Assembly (NCBI GenBank): GCA_002403175.1
Contig: DHHG01000228.1
Span: 1 to 23,031, forward strand
Direction: 5' to 3'
From: Syntrophaceae bacterium UBA4778
GTDB taxonomy: Bacteria; Desulfobacterota; Syntrophia; Syntrophales; UBA4778
Length of the DNA stretch: 23,031 nt
Below, piece by piece: positions 15,879-22,894 of this stretch. Positions within the stretch are counted from its first letter, which is position 1. The number at the start of each line of letters is the position of its first letter. A model generated the notes under the pieces. The model worked only from the letters and a program-made list of their open reading frames with translations, had not been told where the DNA came from and searched no databases. The position numbers and the translations under genes are program-made.

Positions 15879-17708
15879 ATGAAAGTTTTATTCAGGCCGA
15901 ACCCGGGCGAATCATATTGGGCTGGAATCGTTAAATCCATGGGGCTGGTTTTTGGTGATATCGGAACCAGCCCTATTTATACGTTAACTGTCCTTTTCAC
16001 TCTGACCAGACCGACTCCGGAAAACATACTGGGCGTTCTATCTCTCATCTTCTGGACCCTGATCATCCTGGTTACAGTTCAATATGCCTGGCTCGCTATG
16101 AGCCTGGGCTACAAAGGACAGGGTGGCGGGATTATGCTTCGCGAAACCCTTTTGCGGGTAGTAAAGAAGGGGCGTAAGATTTCCATTGCAGGAGTCCTGA
16201 CATATTTGGGCGTTTCACTTCTGCTTGGGGATGGGGTAATCACGCCTGCAATCAGCATCCTTTCCGCTGTCGAAGGTACGCTCCTGATTCCCGGTCTCGA
16301 AAATCTTGGACAGAATTCACTTATCTTGTTTGCCTCCGGAATCGCTATTGCACTCTTTTCGATCCAATCTTACGGGACCGACAAAATTTCCTGGACCTTC
16401 GGTCCTGTGATGATTGCATGGTTCCTGACTCTCAGCATTTCGGGTTTAACCTCTATTATTTCCACCCCTGAGATATTTCGGGCTGTGAGCCCCGTCCACG
16501 CTGTTATTTTTTTTCAGCAAAACGGATTTATGGCATTTATAGTCCTGTCGGATGTTGTCCTGTGTGCTACCGGATCGGAAGCGCTTTTTGCGGATATGGG
16601 ACACATCGGGCGTTGGCCGATCATAAGGGCGTGGATGTTCGTGTTTGTCGCGCTGACGCTGAATTATCTGGGGCAGGGCGTTTTTGCAATGCATCACCCG
16701 GAGGCAAAGCATTTTCTGTTCAGTATGGTTCAGGCGCAGGTGCCCTTCCTGTATGTACCCTTTCTGGTTTTAACGATTCTGGCTACTATCATTGCTTCTC
16801 AGGCGATGATAAGCGGTGTCTTCTCAATTGTTTACCAGGGTATCACGACCCGGCTCATGCCCTTGCTGAAGGTGAAATATACATCCAGCAAACTGCAATC
16901 TCAGATTTATATTGGCGGGGTAAACTGGTTTCTGCTTGGCGCCGTTCTTTTTGTTATGCTGATCTTCCGCGAATCGACCAACCTTGCGGCGGCATATGGT
17001 CTGGCCGTTATGGGATCCATGACGACCACCAGCATCATGATGGTGCTCATATTTTCCCGTGTCAAAAGATGGAAACTACCGGTTGCTGTTGCAGTCTGTG
17101 CTGTTGATTTCGTATATCTTTTTTCCACATTCAGTAAAATCCCGCACGGGGCCTACTGGTCTCTTGTGATAGCCGCGATCCCTCTGACGATAATGATTAT
17201 TTGGACATTCGGTCAAAAGATTTTGTACAGATCCCTTCGTCCTCTGGGAATCGATGTGTTTCTGATTTCCTATGAACAGATTTATGCCACCGGAAAGGTT
17301 ATTCCGGGGACAGCCTTATTTTTTACCCGCGATTGGCGGATTGTGCCACCATATGTAACCCATTGCATTTTACGTGGAAATATTATTTATGAGCGGAACA
17401 TCTTTATTTCCATCACGAGGACGGATGAGCCTTTTGGCGTGGAGGTCCAGAAGGAAAGAGTGATTTCTAAAGGACTTGAGTCGTTTGAGATCCGGGCGGG
17501 ATTTCAGGAAATCGTTGATATAGAATCGATACTGAAACAGAGTAATATTTTTGAAAAAGTTATATTCTACGGGATAGAGGATATTGTGACATCCAACCCG
17601 ATATGGCATATCTTCAGCTATATAAAAAAGAATACCCCCAATTTCGTTCAGTTCTATAAGCTCCCCCCGAGCAAACTCCAAGGGGTTGTCACGCGACTGG
17701 AAATCTGA
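15879..17708 (+). CDS. kup: Kup/HAK/KT-family potassium uptake protein
   Basis: A 609-residue inner-membrane K+/H+ symporter, close to the usual 620 residues of bacterial Kup. The N-terminal signature SMGLVFGDIGTSPIYTL is intact, followed by YKGQGGGIMLRETLL, LGVSLLLGDGVITPAISILSAVEG and LNYLGQGVF, all hallmarks of the family. About twelve TM segments cover residues 15-450, and a cytoplasmic C-terminal domain of about 150 residues follows. The ATG at 15879 is chosen because it places the family signature at the usual distance. A TTG at 15843 is in frame, and neither has a clear Shine-Dalgarno. The gene is convergent with the small Cys protein gene, with 11 bp between stop codons. The leader may control it by attenuation. 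Confidence 0.92.
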   Translation: MKVLFRPNPGESYWAGIVKSMGLVFGDIGTSPIYTLTVLFTLTRPTPENILGVLSLIFWTLIILVTVQYAWLAMSLGYKGQGGGIMLRETLLRVVKKGRKISIAGVLTYLGVSLLLGDGVITPAISILSAVEGTLLIPGLENLGQNSLILFASGIAIALFSIQSYGTDKISWTFGPVMIAWFLTLSISGLTSIISTPEIFRAVSPVHAVIFFQQNGFMAFIVLSDVVLCATGSEALFADMGHIGRWPIIRAWMFVFVALTLNYLGQGVFAMHHPEAKHFLFSMVQAQVPFLYVPFLVLTILATIIASQAMISGVFSIVYQGITTRLMPLLKVKYTSSKLQSQIYIGGVNWFLLGAVLFVMLIFRESTNLAAAYGLAVMGSMTTTSIMMVLIFSRVKRWKLPVAVAVCAVDFVYLFSTFSKIPHGAYWSLVIAAIPLTIMIIWTFGQKILYRSLRPLGIDVFLISYEQIYATGKVIPGTALFFTRDWRIVPPYVTHCILRGNIIYERNIFISITRTDEPFGVEVQKERVISKGLESFEIRAGFQEIVDIESILKQSNIFEKVIFYGIEDIVTSNPIWHIFSYIKKNTPNFVQFYKLPPSKLQGVVTRLEI

Positions 17709-17719
17709 TCGGCAGTCCT

Positions 17720-17974
17720 TTACAGCTTTGCCTTTTTTTTCCGGAACTTGGAGGGTATGGGCTGATCGGGATTGACCCCGTATGTTCGCTTTCTCGCCCG
17801 GCCCCACCAGCAGCCGCCGAAAGTGATTGTGTTTTCAATTTTTTGAATAAACTTTGCGATCTTATTCCCTTTGCGTGCCGGAACGCAGAGCGGGCAACCA
17901 TACTCACAAAAATCCGGATCATTTAGATGTAGGAACGGCATTTTCCATCCATTCCATCCATATTTCTTTGGCAT
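17720..17974 (-). CDS. Small Cys-containing basic protein, unknown function
   Basis: An 84-residue protein without a signal peptide. It has a CxxxCxxC cluster (DFCEYGCPLCVPARKG), a helix (NKIAKFIQKIENTITF) and a fourth Cys in GGCWWGRARKRTYGV, so four cysteines could bind zinc or an Fe-S cluster. The C-terminus is strongly basic (PSKFRKKKAKL). I do not recognise a named family. The start at 17974 is fixed by AAGGAGGGA upstream. The open frame continues upstream only because it runs into the decayed PEP-CTERM gene. It probably uses a promoter inside or upstream of that remnant. A nucleic-acid or redox role would be a guess. Confidence 0.65.
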   Translation of the reverse strand: MPKKYGWNGWKMPFLHLNDPDFCEYGCPLCVPARKGNKIAKFIQKIENTITFGGCWWGRARKRTYGVNPDQPIPSKFRKKKAKL

Positions 17975-18024
17975 AAAATGCACTCCCTCCTTTCTAGAAT
18001 TCCTGATGCAAATTCTATAACATA

Positions 18025-18256
18025 CTTCAATCTGGAGCGCCAATAAGTTCCCAGCATACCCAATCCGAGCAGAATGATACTGGAAGGCAAAGAGAATATC
18101 AAAATATCCGTCCCCATCGGCCTTGAAGGAATTGATTCCAGAACTGATTGTGCACGGGATCGATGTCAGCGAAATATAGCTGAACAGGGTTGGGTCCAAT
18201 GAAGGATCCACATTCAATGAGACTTCACTGATGAACTCCGAACGGGCATTGAACTT
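18025..18256 (-). pseudogene. Remnant of a PEP-CTERM protein gene
   Basis: Two adjacent minus-strand frames give pieces of one PEP-CTERM protein. The first (18256 down to about 18091) reads FNARSEFISEVSLNVDP...INSFKADGDGYFDILFAF; the xFISExxxNxDPxLDP and FKADGDGxFDI motifs are common in secreted PEP-CTERM proteins of Deltaproteobacteria. The second, in another frame (18090 to 18025), reads LPSSIILLGLGMLGTYWRSRLK, a C-terminal sorting signal with hydrophobic helix and basic end, with LPSS in place of the usual PEP motif. The join lacks the roughly 60-80 residues normally between these parts. An in-frame TGA (18257-18259) and no start or signal peptide lie upstream. Together these point to a truncated, internally deleted and frameshifted gene. 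Confidence 0.65.
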
Positions 18257-18375
18257 TCAACCAAAACGTATTATGAGAAATTGCTTTAACTCAGATATTT
18301 TTTTTCTAAGCAGAGAAGATAAATGGACCGCTGATTCTAGACGGGAATCATTTATTTGGGAGAAGGAGAAAGATC

Positions 18376-20652
18376 ATGGTATTTCGTTACTTAATCGTTG
18401 CATTCCTGTTCATAGCAGTGTGCCTGCCGTCCGTGGGCTTTTCGGACAGCCTCATGCCGCCCCCCGATCACCCGCTTTTGGAAGCAGTCAAAAGGGGTGA
18501 TCTCCAATCAGTCAAATCCATTCTCCAGGAAACACCTTCTACAAGCAACGAGATCGGCCAAAAAGGCTATGCAGGTGATACACCGTTGATGGTTGCCGCC
18601 CGAAACGGAAATTTGGAAATTGTGAAGTTGCTGATCGAGCACGGCGCCACCATTGATCTCGGAAAGGAAGCAGGGGAAAGGACCCCGTTACTGGAGGCCG
18701 CGGGACAGGGACACGTTGAAATTTTAAAATACCTGATTGCGAAGGGCGCCGATGTGAACGCCAGGGGCAAAGGGCTTACCCCACTGATTGCCGCCTGTTC
18801 ACGAGGCTATCTTCATTTCGGACCTCCCGGAGATCACACAAGGACGATCCATATCCTTCTGGAAAGTGGCGCGGACGTGAATGTGCAGGACGAATCCTGG
18901 CTGAAATCCGGACGGACGCCTCTTATGTATGCTGTTACACAGGGGGACGCGGCGTTAGTGCACGATCTTCTGGCAAGGGGCGCCAAGCTGGATTTGAAAA
19001 ATAAGGATGGAGATACCGCCTCGTCGCTGGCGAAAAAGGCGGAACTGGAATACATATCTCAATTGCTGGAAAAACCGATAAGGATAGGCACTCCGCTGTC
19101 CTCCGATCTGCCAATCCCTGCTCTGGTCAAGGCGGTAAAGGAGAGGCGTTTGGACAGGGTCAGAATTCTTATAGCAAAAGGTGATGATGTGAATCTCAGA
19201 ACCCCGAGCGGCAATACACCCTTAATGTATGCGGCTGATGGCAATTCGCTGGATATCCTTAGATATCTGCTGAATCACGGAGCCGATGTTAATGCCAAAA
19301 ACGGCAGCAACAATACGGCCCTTATCTATGCCGCTATCAAAGGGCACCCAGAAATTGTCCGGGAGCTCTTGAAAAGGAAGGCCGATGTGAACGTGAAGAA
19401 CCTATCCAGAGGGGACGCCCTTATTTATGCAGTGATGGGCAAAAAGCCCAAAATCGCTGACGCATTACTGAGACACGGCGCCAGTGTTAAAGAGAAATAC
19501 GAAGATGGTGATTCGGCCCTGTTAATGACTGTCAAACAGAACAGCACGGATCTCGCCAGACTGCTTATTGCCCACAAAGCGGATGTCAATTCAACCGATC
19601 AAGATGAAAAGACGGCATTGATGGTGGCGTGCGAAAAAGGCAATACCGAAATCGTGCGGTCGCTACTGAAGGCCGGAGCGGATGTGAGTAAAAAATCAAA
19701 ATACGGGGATACGGCCCTGGAGAAAGCAATCGCCGCAAAGAATCTAAAGATCGTCAGAACGTTGGTGACGTATTGCGGAAACCTGGACAGGAGGCAGGTT
19801 TTGTCTAGCGCTATCACTGCGGGCAATCTGGAAATTTTTAAATTTCTGCTGACCAAAGATACGGATGTGAATAGGAGCGGTTTCGCCGGAGGTACTCTTT
19901 TGATGCTGGCTGCCGAAGGGGATCTTGAGATAGTGAAACTGCTGGTTGAAAGGGGCGCAGATGTCAGTCGGAAAGATGACGAGGGCCAAACCGCATTGAT
20001 GAAAGCCGTGGGGTCCTATAAGGAATCGAGCATTCCTGTAATGAATTTTCTGATCGATCACGGTGCGGATGTCAATGCGGTCAATAACAAAGGCGAAACG
20101 GCGCTTATCCTGGCGGTGAAAAACTGGAACGCAGAGAAGGCTGGAATATTGGTCGGCAAAGGAAGCACGATATCTCCGAAAGACAAGTCAGGAAAATCGG
20201 CTTGGACCTATGCAGTTGAGGGAGCAAATCAGGATCTTGTAGAGCTTCTCGAAAAGGCCGGTGCCAGCAAGGACTTCAAAGGTATGGAGTGGGATGGGTA
20301 CGTTTCAAAGCAGGCCGCTGAATTCATCAAAGTCGTGGAGAACCGGGAAGAATGGACTGAACTCTGGAAACGTGCCTTTGATAAAACGGCCCCAGATGTC
20401 GATTTTGAAAAGTATGCGGTAGCCTGTGTCTTTCTGGGTTATTCCGCGGACTGGCTCTATTCCATCCATTTCGGTCAACCCATCCAGCGAGAAGATCGGC
20501 TTGTAATTTCATATGCGCTCCATGAGCTCATGTTGCGTCTTTCCGGTCCTTTCAAAGCCGGGGGGCAGTATCACATGCAGGTTTTTGAAAGACGGAAAGG
20601 CAACTTAATGATCCTGGAAGAATCGGGTTCGAGTGCTCGCAGGAGAAAATAA
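18376..20652 (+). CDS. Exported ankyrin-repeat protein with PrcB-like C-terminal domain
   Basis: A 758-residue protein. A signal peptide (about 1-23, VCLPSVGFS) is followed by about 18 ankyrin repeats from residue 32 to about 637. Most keep the GxTPLMxAAxxGxxEIVKLLLxxGADVNxxxxx pattern. Repeats 6, 10, 13 and 14 are degenerate, and repeat 4 has an insertion (HFGPPGDHTR). The last ~115 residues are not ankyrin: FIKVVENREEWTELWKRAF, then DFEKYAVACVFLGYSADWLYSIHFG and GPFKAGGQYHMQVFERR resemble the PrcB C-terminal domain, named from a Treponema protease-complex subunit. It is probably a periplasmic or surface protein-binding scaffold. AGAAGGAGAAAGATC before the ATG fixes the start. The repeat number at this length is high for a bacterial protein. 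Confidence 0.85.
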   Translation: MVFRYLIVAFLFIAVCLPSVGFSDSLMPPPDHPLLEAVKRGDLQSVKSILQETPSTSNEIGQKGYAGDTPLMVAARNGNLEIVKLLIEHGATIDLGKEAGERTPLLEAAGQGHVEILKYLIAKGADVNARGKGLTPLIAACSRGYLHFGPPGDHTRTIHILLESGADVNVQDESWLKSGRTPLMYAVTQGDAALVHDLLARGAKLDLKNKDGDTASSLAKKAELEYISQLLEKPIRIGTPLSSDLPIPALVKAVKERRLDRVRILIAKGDDVNLRTPSGNTPLMYAADGNSLDILRYLLNHGADVNAKNGSNNTALIYAAIKGHPEIVRELLKRKADVNVKNLSRGDALIYAVMGKKPKIADALLRHGASVKEKYEDGDSALLMTVKQNSTDLARLLIAHKADVNSTDQDEKTALMVACEKGNTEIVRSLLKAGADVSKKSKYGDTALEKAIAAKNLKIVRTLVTYCGNLDRRQVLSSAITAGNLEIFKFLLTKDTDVNRSGFAGGTLLMLAAEGDLEIVKLLVERGADVSRKDDEGQTALMKAVGSYKESSIPVMNFLIDHGADVNAVNNKGETALILAVKNWNAEKAGILVGKGSTISPKDKSGKSAWTYAVEGANQDLVELLEKAGASKDFKGMEWDGYVSKQAAEFIKVVENREEWTELWKRAFDKTAPDVDFEKYAVACVFLGYSADWLYSIHFGQPIQREDRLVISYALHELMLRLSGPFKAGGQYHMQVFERRKGNLMILEESGSSARRRK

Positions 20653-21067
20653 TACCGGAAATTGCCTGTACTGCATGGAAGCAAAGCCGGTCGGAGAGTA
20701 TATATTTGCCTATTCGAACAACAAAATCTAAGTCCTAAGTTCTTCCGTGAGTGCTTTCTTGACAGAAAAATGTACAATGCTATATTGAATATAGCTTCTT
20801 GTCCATAACTCGGCGAACGAAATCTATCTAAAACGAGTTTGGAAAGTTCTGAAGACAGTATATATCTTTTCTGAATTACTTTTCGATCCATATCATCTCA
20901 TCAATATCTATTGAAAACAGCCGACATGATTGTGTCCTGAATGCAGGAGGCTAAGAGAAGCTTTTTATTCCGATTCTTTGTGGATTACTATACTCGCCAG
21001 AGCCATCTGCTTTACAAGTAAGCCGGAAGGCAGTCTGTAAAAATCCATTATAATCAGGAGGGGAAAC
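20653..21067. other. 415-bp intergenic region: promoter and long leader
   Basis: I see no gene here. The left part follows the ankyrin gene and has no convincing terminator. The right part contains the promoter at 20759-20786 and then a leader of about 275 nt to the Cys-rich protein gene, with one small inverted repeat (AACTCG/CGAGTT, about 20807-20838) and an AGGAGG at about 20944-20949 that has no good start codon after it. Confidence 0.5.
20759..20795 (+). promoter_or_regulatory. Strong promoter with palindromic operator-like site
   Basis: TTGACA (20759-20764), a 16-bp spacer and TATATT (20781-20786) make a near-consensus sigma-70 promoter. A perfect palindrome GCTATAT-TGA-ATATAGC (20779-20795) covers the -10 and the probable start site, the position expected of a repressor operator. 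It should drive the gene at 21068 with a leader of about 275 nt, or a separate small RNA. Confidence 0.55.
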
Positions 21068-21481
21068 ATGAAACGTACAATCGGATGTATAGTAGGTATC
21101 TATTTGGTTCTTCTTTTGTCCGGGTTTGCATTTGCCGCCAATGAGATTGCCAGTACCGTTACAGAAGGTTGCAAACAAGAAATCGACACCTACTGCCAGA
21201 AAGTGACCCCTGGGAACGGGCGAGTCCTCGCATGCCTTTACGCATATGGAGACAAGCTCTCCAACCGTTGCGAATATGCTCTCTATGATGCCTCTGTACA
21301 GCTTGAGCGTGCGGTAAACGCCCTGAGCTATGTGGCAAATGAATGCCGTAATGATCTGCAGGCTTATTGCTCGGCAGTCAAACCAGGTGAAGGGCGTCTG
21401 ATAAATTGTCTCGATCAAAACAACGAGAAAGTCAGCGCCAGATGTAAACAGGCCATGAAAGATGTGGGTTCGATGAAATAA
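21068..21481 (+). CDS. Secreted protein with two GLG1-type cysteine-rich repeats
   Basis: A 137-residue protein with a signal peptide (1-23, FAFA). It is followed by two copies of an identically spaced cysteine unit, C-x7-C-x12-C-x11-C: CKQEIDTYC...GNGRVLAC...RCEYAL and CRNDLQAYC...GEGRLINC...RCKQAM. This is the cysteine-rich GLG1/FGFR-type repeat, found in eukaryotic Golgi glycoprotein 1 and in many proteobacterial periplasmic proteins. A linker helix (about 75-98) joins the repeats. The eight cysteines should form disulfides after export. Function in bacteria is unknown. AGGAGGGG precedes the ATG. It seems monocistronic, from the promoter at 20759 or an unseen closer one. Confidence 0.85.
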   Translation: MKRTIGCIVGIYLVLLLSGFAFAANEIASTVTEGCKQEIDTYCQKVTPGNGRVLACLYAYGDKLSNRCEYALYDASVQLERAVNALSYVANECRNDLQAYCSAVKPGEGRLINCLDQNNEKVSARCKQAMKDVGSMK

Positions 21482-21817
21482 GGAATGTCAAATTTACCGG
21501 TCTGCTATCATTCAGGACAGATTTCTGGCAAAGATCAGAACCGCAATCCATTACTGATGGCAGACTGGTAAAATATTCCCATATTGGAAGGTTGTATTGC
21601 AATTTGATTTCACGGTTGACCTGCTTAGATTGAAATTAGGGGCATTTGGTTGTACATGGTAAATAAGTGCTTCTGAAAACAAGGAAATGGAAGGGGCGAA
21701 TATGGCAGGCCAGAATCATTTCCGTTAGCGAAAACATGAGATCCTGTTTTTCGCCCCCGTATTGTAGAAAAGTCAGACAGTAAAAAGCCATGCTCTTCGG
21801 TACATCATTGCTTGTTC
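21482..21817. repeat. 336-bp convergent gap with two sets of inverted repeats
   Basis: No gene is supported. An 18-bp inverted repeat with two G-U pairs joins 21493-21510 to 21555-21572. Its 44-nt loop carries an inner TTCTG/CAGAA hairpin (21523-21540). Further right, GGGGCGAA (21693-21700) pairs with TTCGCCCC (21750-21757). A competing pairing, GCGAAAACA (21728-21736) with TGTTTTTCGC (21745-21754), shares the right arm. They lie between convergent genes, so termination or 3'-end processing is plausible, but none has a standard U-tract. Confidence 0.5.
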
Positions 21818-22249
21818 CTATGGTGTCGTGCACCGCCCGAAGAAAACGATTGCTTCCCGATCCGAAGAGGCAGCCACTGTCATATGTCCCGTTACCTTGT
21901 CGATAACTGCGTTCCACCCTCTCCGCTCAATTCCCTGTAAAATAATTTTATTATCTTCTTCCTGCAAGGTCTTAATGGCCGTTTCTCTTCTTTCCCCGGT
22001 TTGCTGGCCTGCCGCTGTTGTGACTTTATTATTTGCCATATCGAGTTCGATGAAGGCTGGTAGCCCTATGCTATCGGGACTTGTCTCCTGACATCCGCCC
22101 TTGTTGTCGCACTCGAAGCCCTTCGTAAAGGCGCAGATTACCGGTCCCGACGAGGTATCGAGGGCAGCGAATCCTTGTGTTGACACGGCCAGCAGAAAGA
22201 TAAAGATGCCGGCTCCCCATAGTAAATACTTCCGTCTTATAGAAGTCAT
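21818..22249 (-). CDS. Small secreted Cys-containing protein, unknown function
   Basis: A 143-residue protein with a signal peptide (about 1-28, STQGFA). The mature part opens with VICAFTKGFECDNKGGCQETSPDSIGLPAFIELDMANNKVTT. A middle segment, IILQGIERRGWNAVIDKVTGHMTVAA, is followed by the terminal FFGRCTTP. Four cysteines (C39, C47, C53, C140) probably form disulfides. The short beta-rich layout looks like a compact periplasmic domain, but I cannot name the family. GGAGGTACAGA before the ATG fixes the start. It follows the glycine-zipper gene by 39 bp on the same strand, so they are probably one operon. Confidence 0.75.
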   Translation of the reverse strand: MTSIRRKYLLWGAGIFIFLLAVSTQGFAALDTSSGPVICAFTKGFECDNKGGCQETSPDSIGLPAFIELDMANNKVTTAAGQQTGERRETAIKTLQEEDNKIILQGIERRGWNAVIDKVTGHMTVAASSDREAIVFFGRCTTP

Positions 22250-22288
22250 TCTGTACCTCCTCCCTTCCTGTAGTGATTCCGCATTGCC

Positions 22289-22768
22289 TTAATCAACGCT
22301 ATAACCTCGACCTTTCATGCAAGCGCTAAAGGCGCGATTATAGGTATTGCGGCTTTGATTGTACGTTTGGGTCTGTGTCTGCTGTTCCTGGGCTACTTGC
22401 TGTCTTTCACGGCGACTCTTCACTCCTCCAATTACCCCACCTGTTGCCGCACCTATGGCCGCTCCTTTTCCGGTATCGCCTGCTATTGCGCCGCCAACGG
22501 CTCCAACTGCTGCTCCTCCCGCTGCTCCTCTCACTGCTCCTGGGACAGCGCTCGATCTGGATTCTTCAGCCTTTGCTGTCTGGGCTGGTGCCTGCATTGG
22601 GTCAAAACCCGTCTGCTCCTTGGCCCAGGAATAGCATTGAAATTTATCCTTCTCTATACGTTCCTGGTTTTGTCCTTTGGATGGATAGACGATGGGTTCC
22701 TGGCAAAGAGCACTGGTCGTCAGTAGACAGATAAGGACGACTGCACCCACACTTGCGTATCGTTTCAT
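22289..22768 (-). CDS. Glycine-zipper envelope protein
   Basis: A 159-residue protein with a signal peptide (about 1-22), then FQCYSWAKEQTGFDP. A glycine-zipper follows (about 74-117: GAVRGAAGGAAVGAVGGAIAGDTGKGAAIGAATGGVIGGV), a Gln/Thr-rich coil (121-140), and YNRAFSACMKGRGYSVD at the end. The CxSWA...TGFDP and RAxxxCMxGRGY ends with a central glycine zipper are typical of small YMGG/glycine-zipper envelope proteins. The two mature cysteines (C45, C150) could pair. The glycine zipper suggests insertion in, or close packing at, the outer membrane. AAGGAGGTCCAC gives a very strong start. It is the likely first gene of a two-gene unit with the gene at 21818-22249. Confidence 0.8.
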   Translation of the reverse strand: MKRYASVGAVVLICLLTTSALCQEPIVYPSKGQNQERIEKDKFQCYSWAKEQTGFDPMQAPAQTAKAEESRSSAVPGAVRGAAGGAAVGAVGGAIAGDTGKGAAIGAATGGVIGGVKSRRERQQVAQEQQTQTQTYNQSRNTYNRAFSACMKGRGYSVD

Positions 22769-22841
22769 GTGGACCTCCTTTCATAGTATGGTTGGTTAAG
22801 ACCGAGGCGGACCGCCTTTTTCGTTCTACTTACTTGAATGC

Positions 22842-22894
22842 ATAATAGATTGTTGAACGATTTCTAGAAATAAGGGAACTCCTGATTTCTAGAA
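22842..22894 (-). promoter_or_regulatory. Candidate promoter with paired TTCTAGAA sites for the glycine-zipper gene
   Basis: On the minus strand TATTAT (22842-22847) has a TTTCTA at the -35 position (22865-22870) with 17-bp spacing. The 11-bp direct repeat GATTTCTAGAA occurs at 22859-22869 and 22884-22894, each containing the palindrome TTCTAGAA. One copy overlaps the weak -35, as an activator or repressor site would. The remainder to 23031 holds no supported gene, apart from a possible 15-codon ORF at 22946-22993. Confidence 0.4.

Noticed and set aside
16562..17107. 181-residue frame inside kup, rich in Cys and Gly
   Set aside because: Same-strand frame shadow of a fully intact transporter gene.
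17720..18217. A single 165-residue gene covering the Cys protein and upstream sequence
   Set aside because: The upstream part is a PEP-CTERM remnant and a strong SD lies directly before the internal ATG at 17974, so the fusion is an accident of an open frame.
18376..20652. Regular repeats read as a possible CRISPR-like or satellite array
   Set aside because: The periodicity of about 99 bp comes from 33-residue ankyrin repeats in an intact reading frame, and the DNA repeats are diverged.
22355..22734. Several 90-120-residue plus-strand frames opposite the glycine-zipper gene
   Set aside because: They are Pro/Ala-, Leu- or Ser/Cys-rich because they mirror the glycine-zipper repeats; the minus-strand gene has signal peptide, motif and strong SD.
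22804..22822. GGCG-GAC-CGCC followed by five T residues as a plus-strand terminator
   Set aside because: The stem is only five or six base pairs and no plus-strand gene lies upstream; it falls in the leader of the minus-strand gene.
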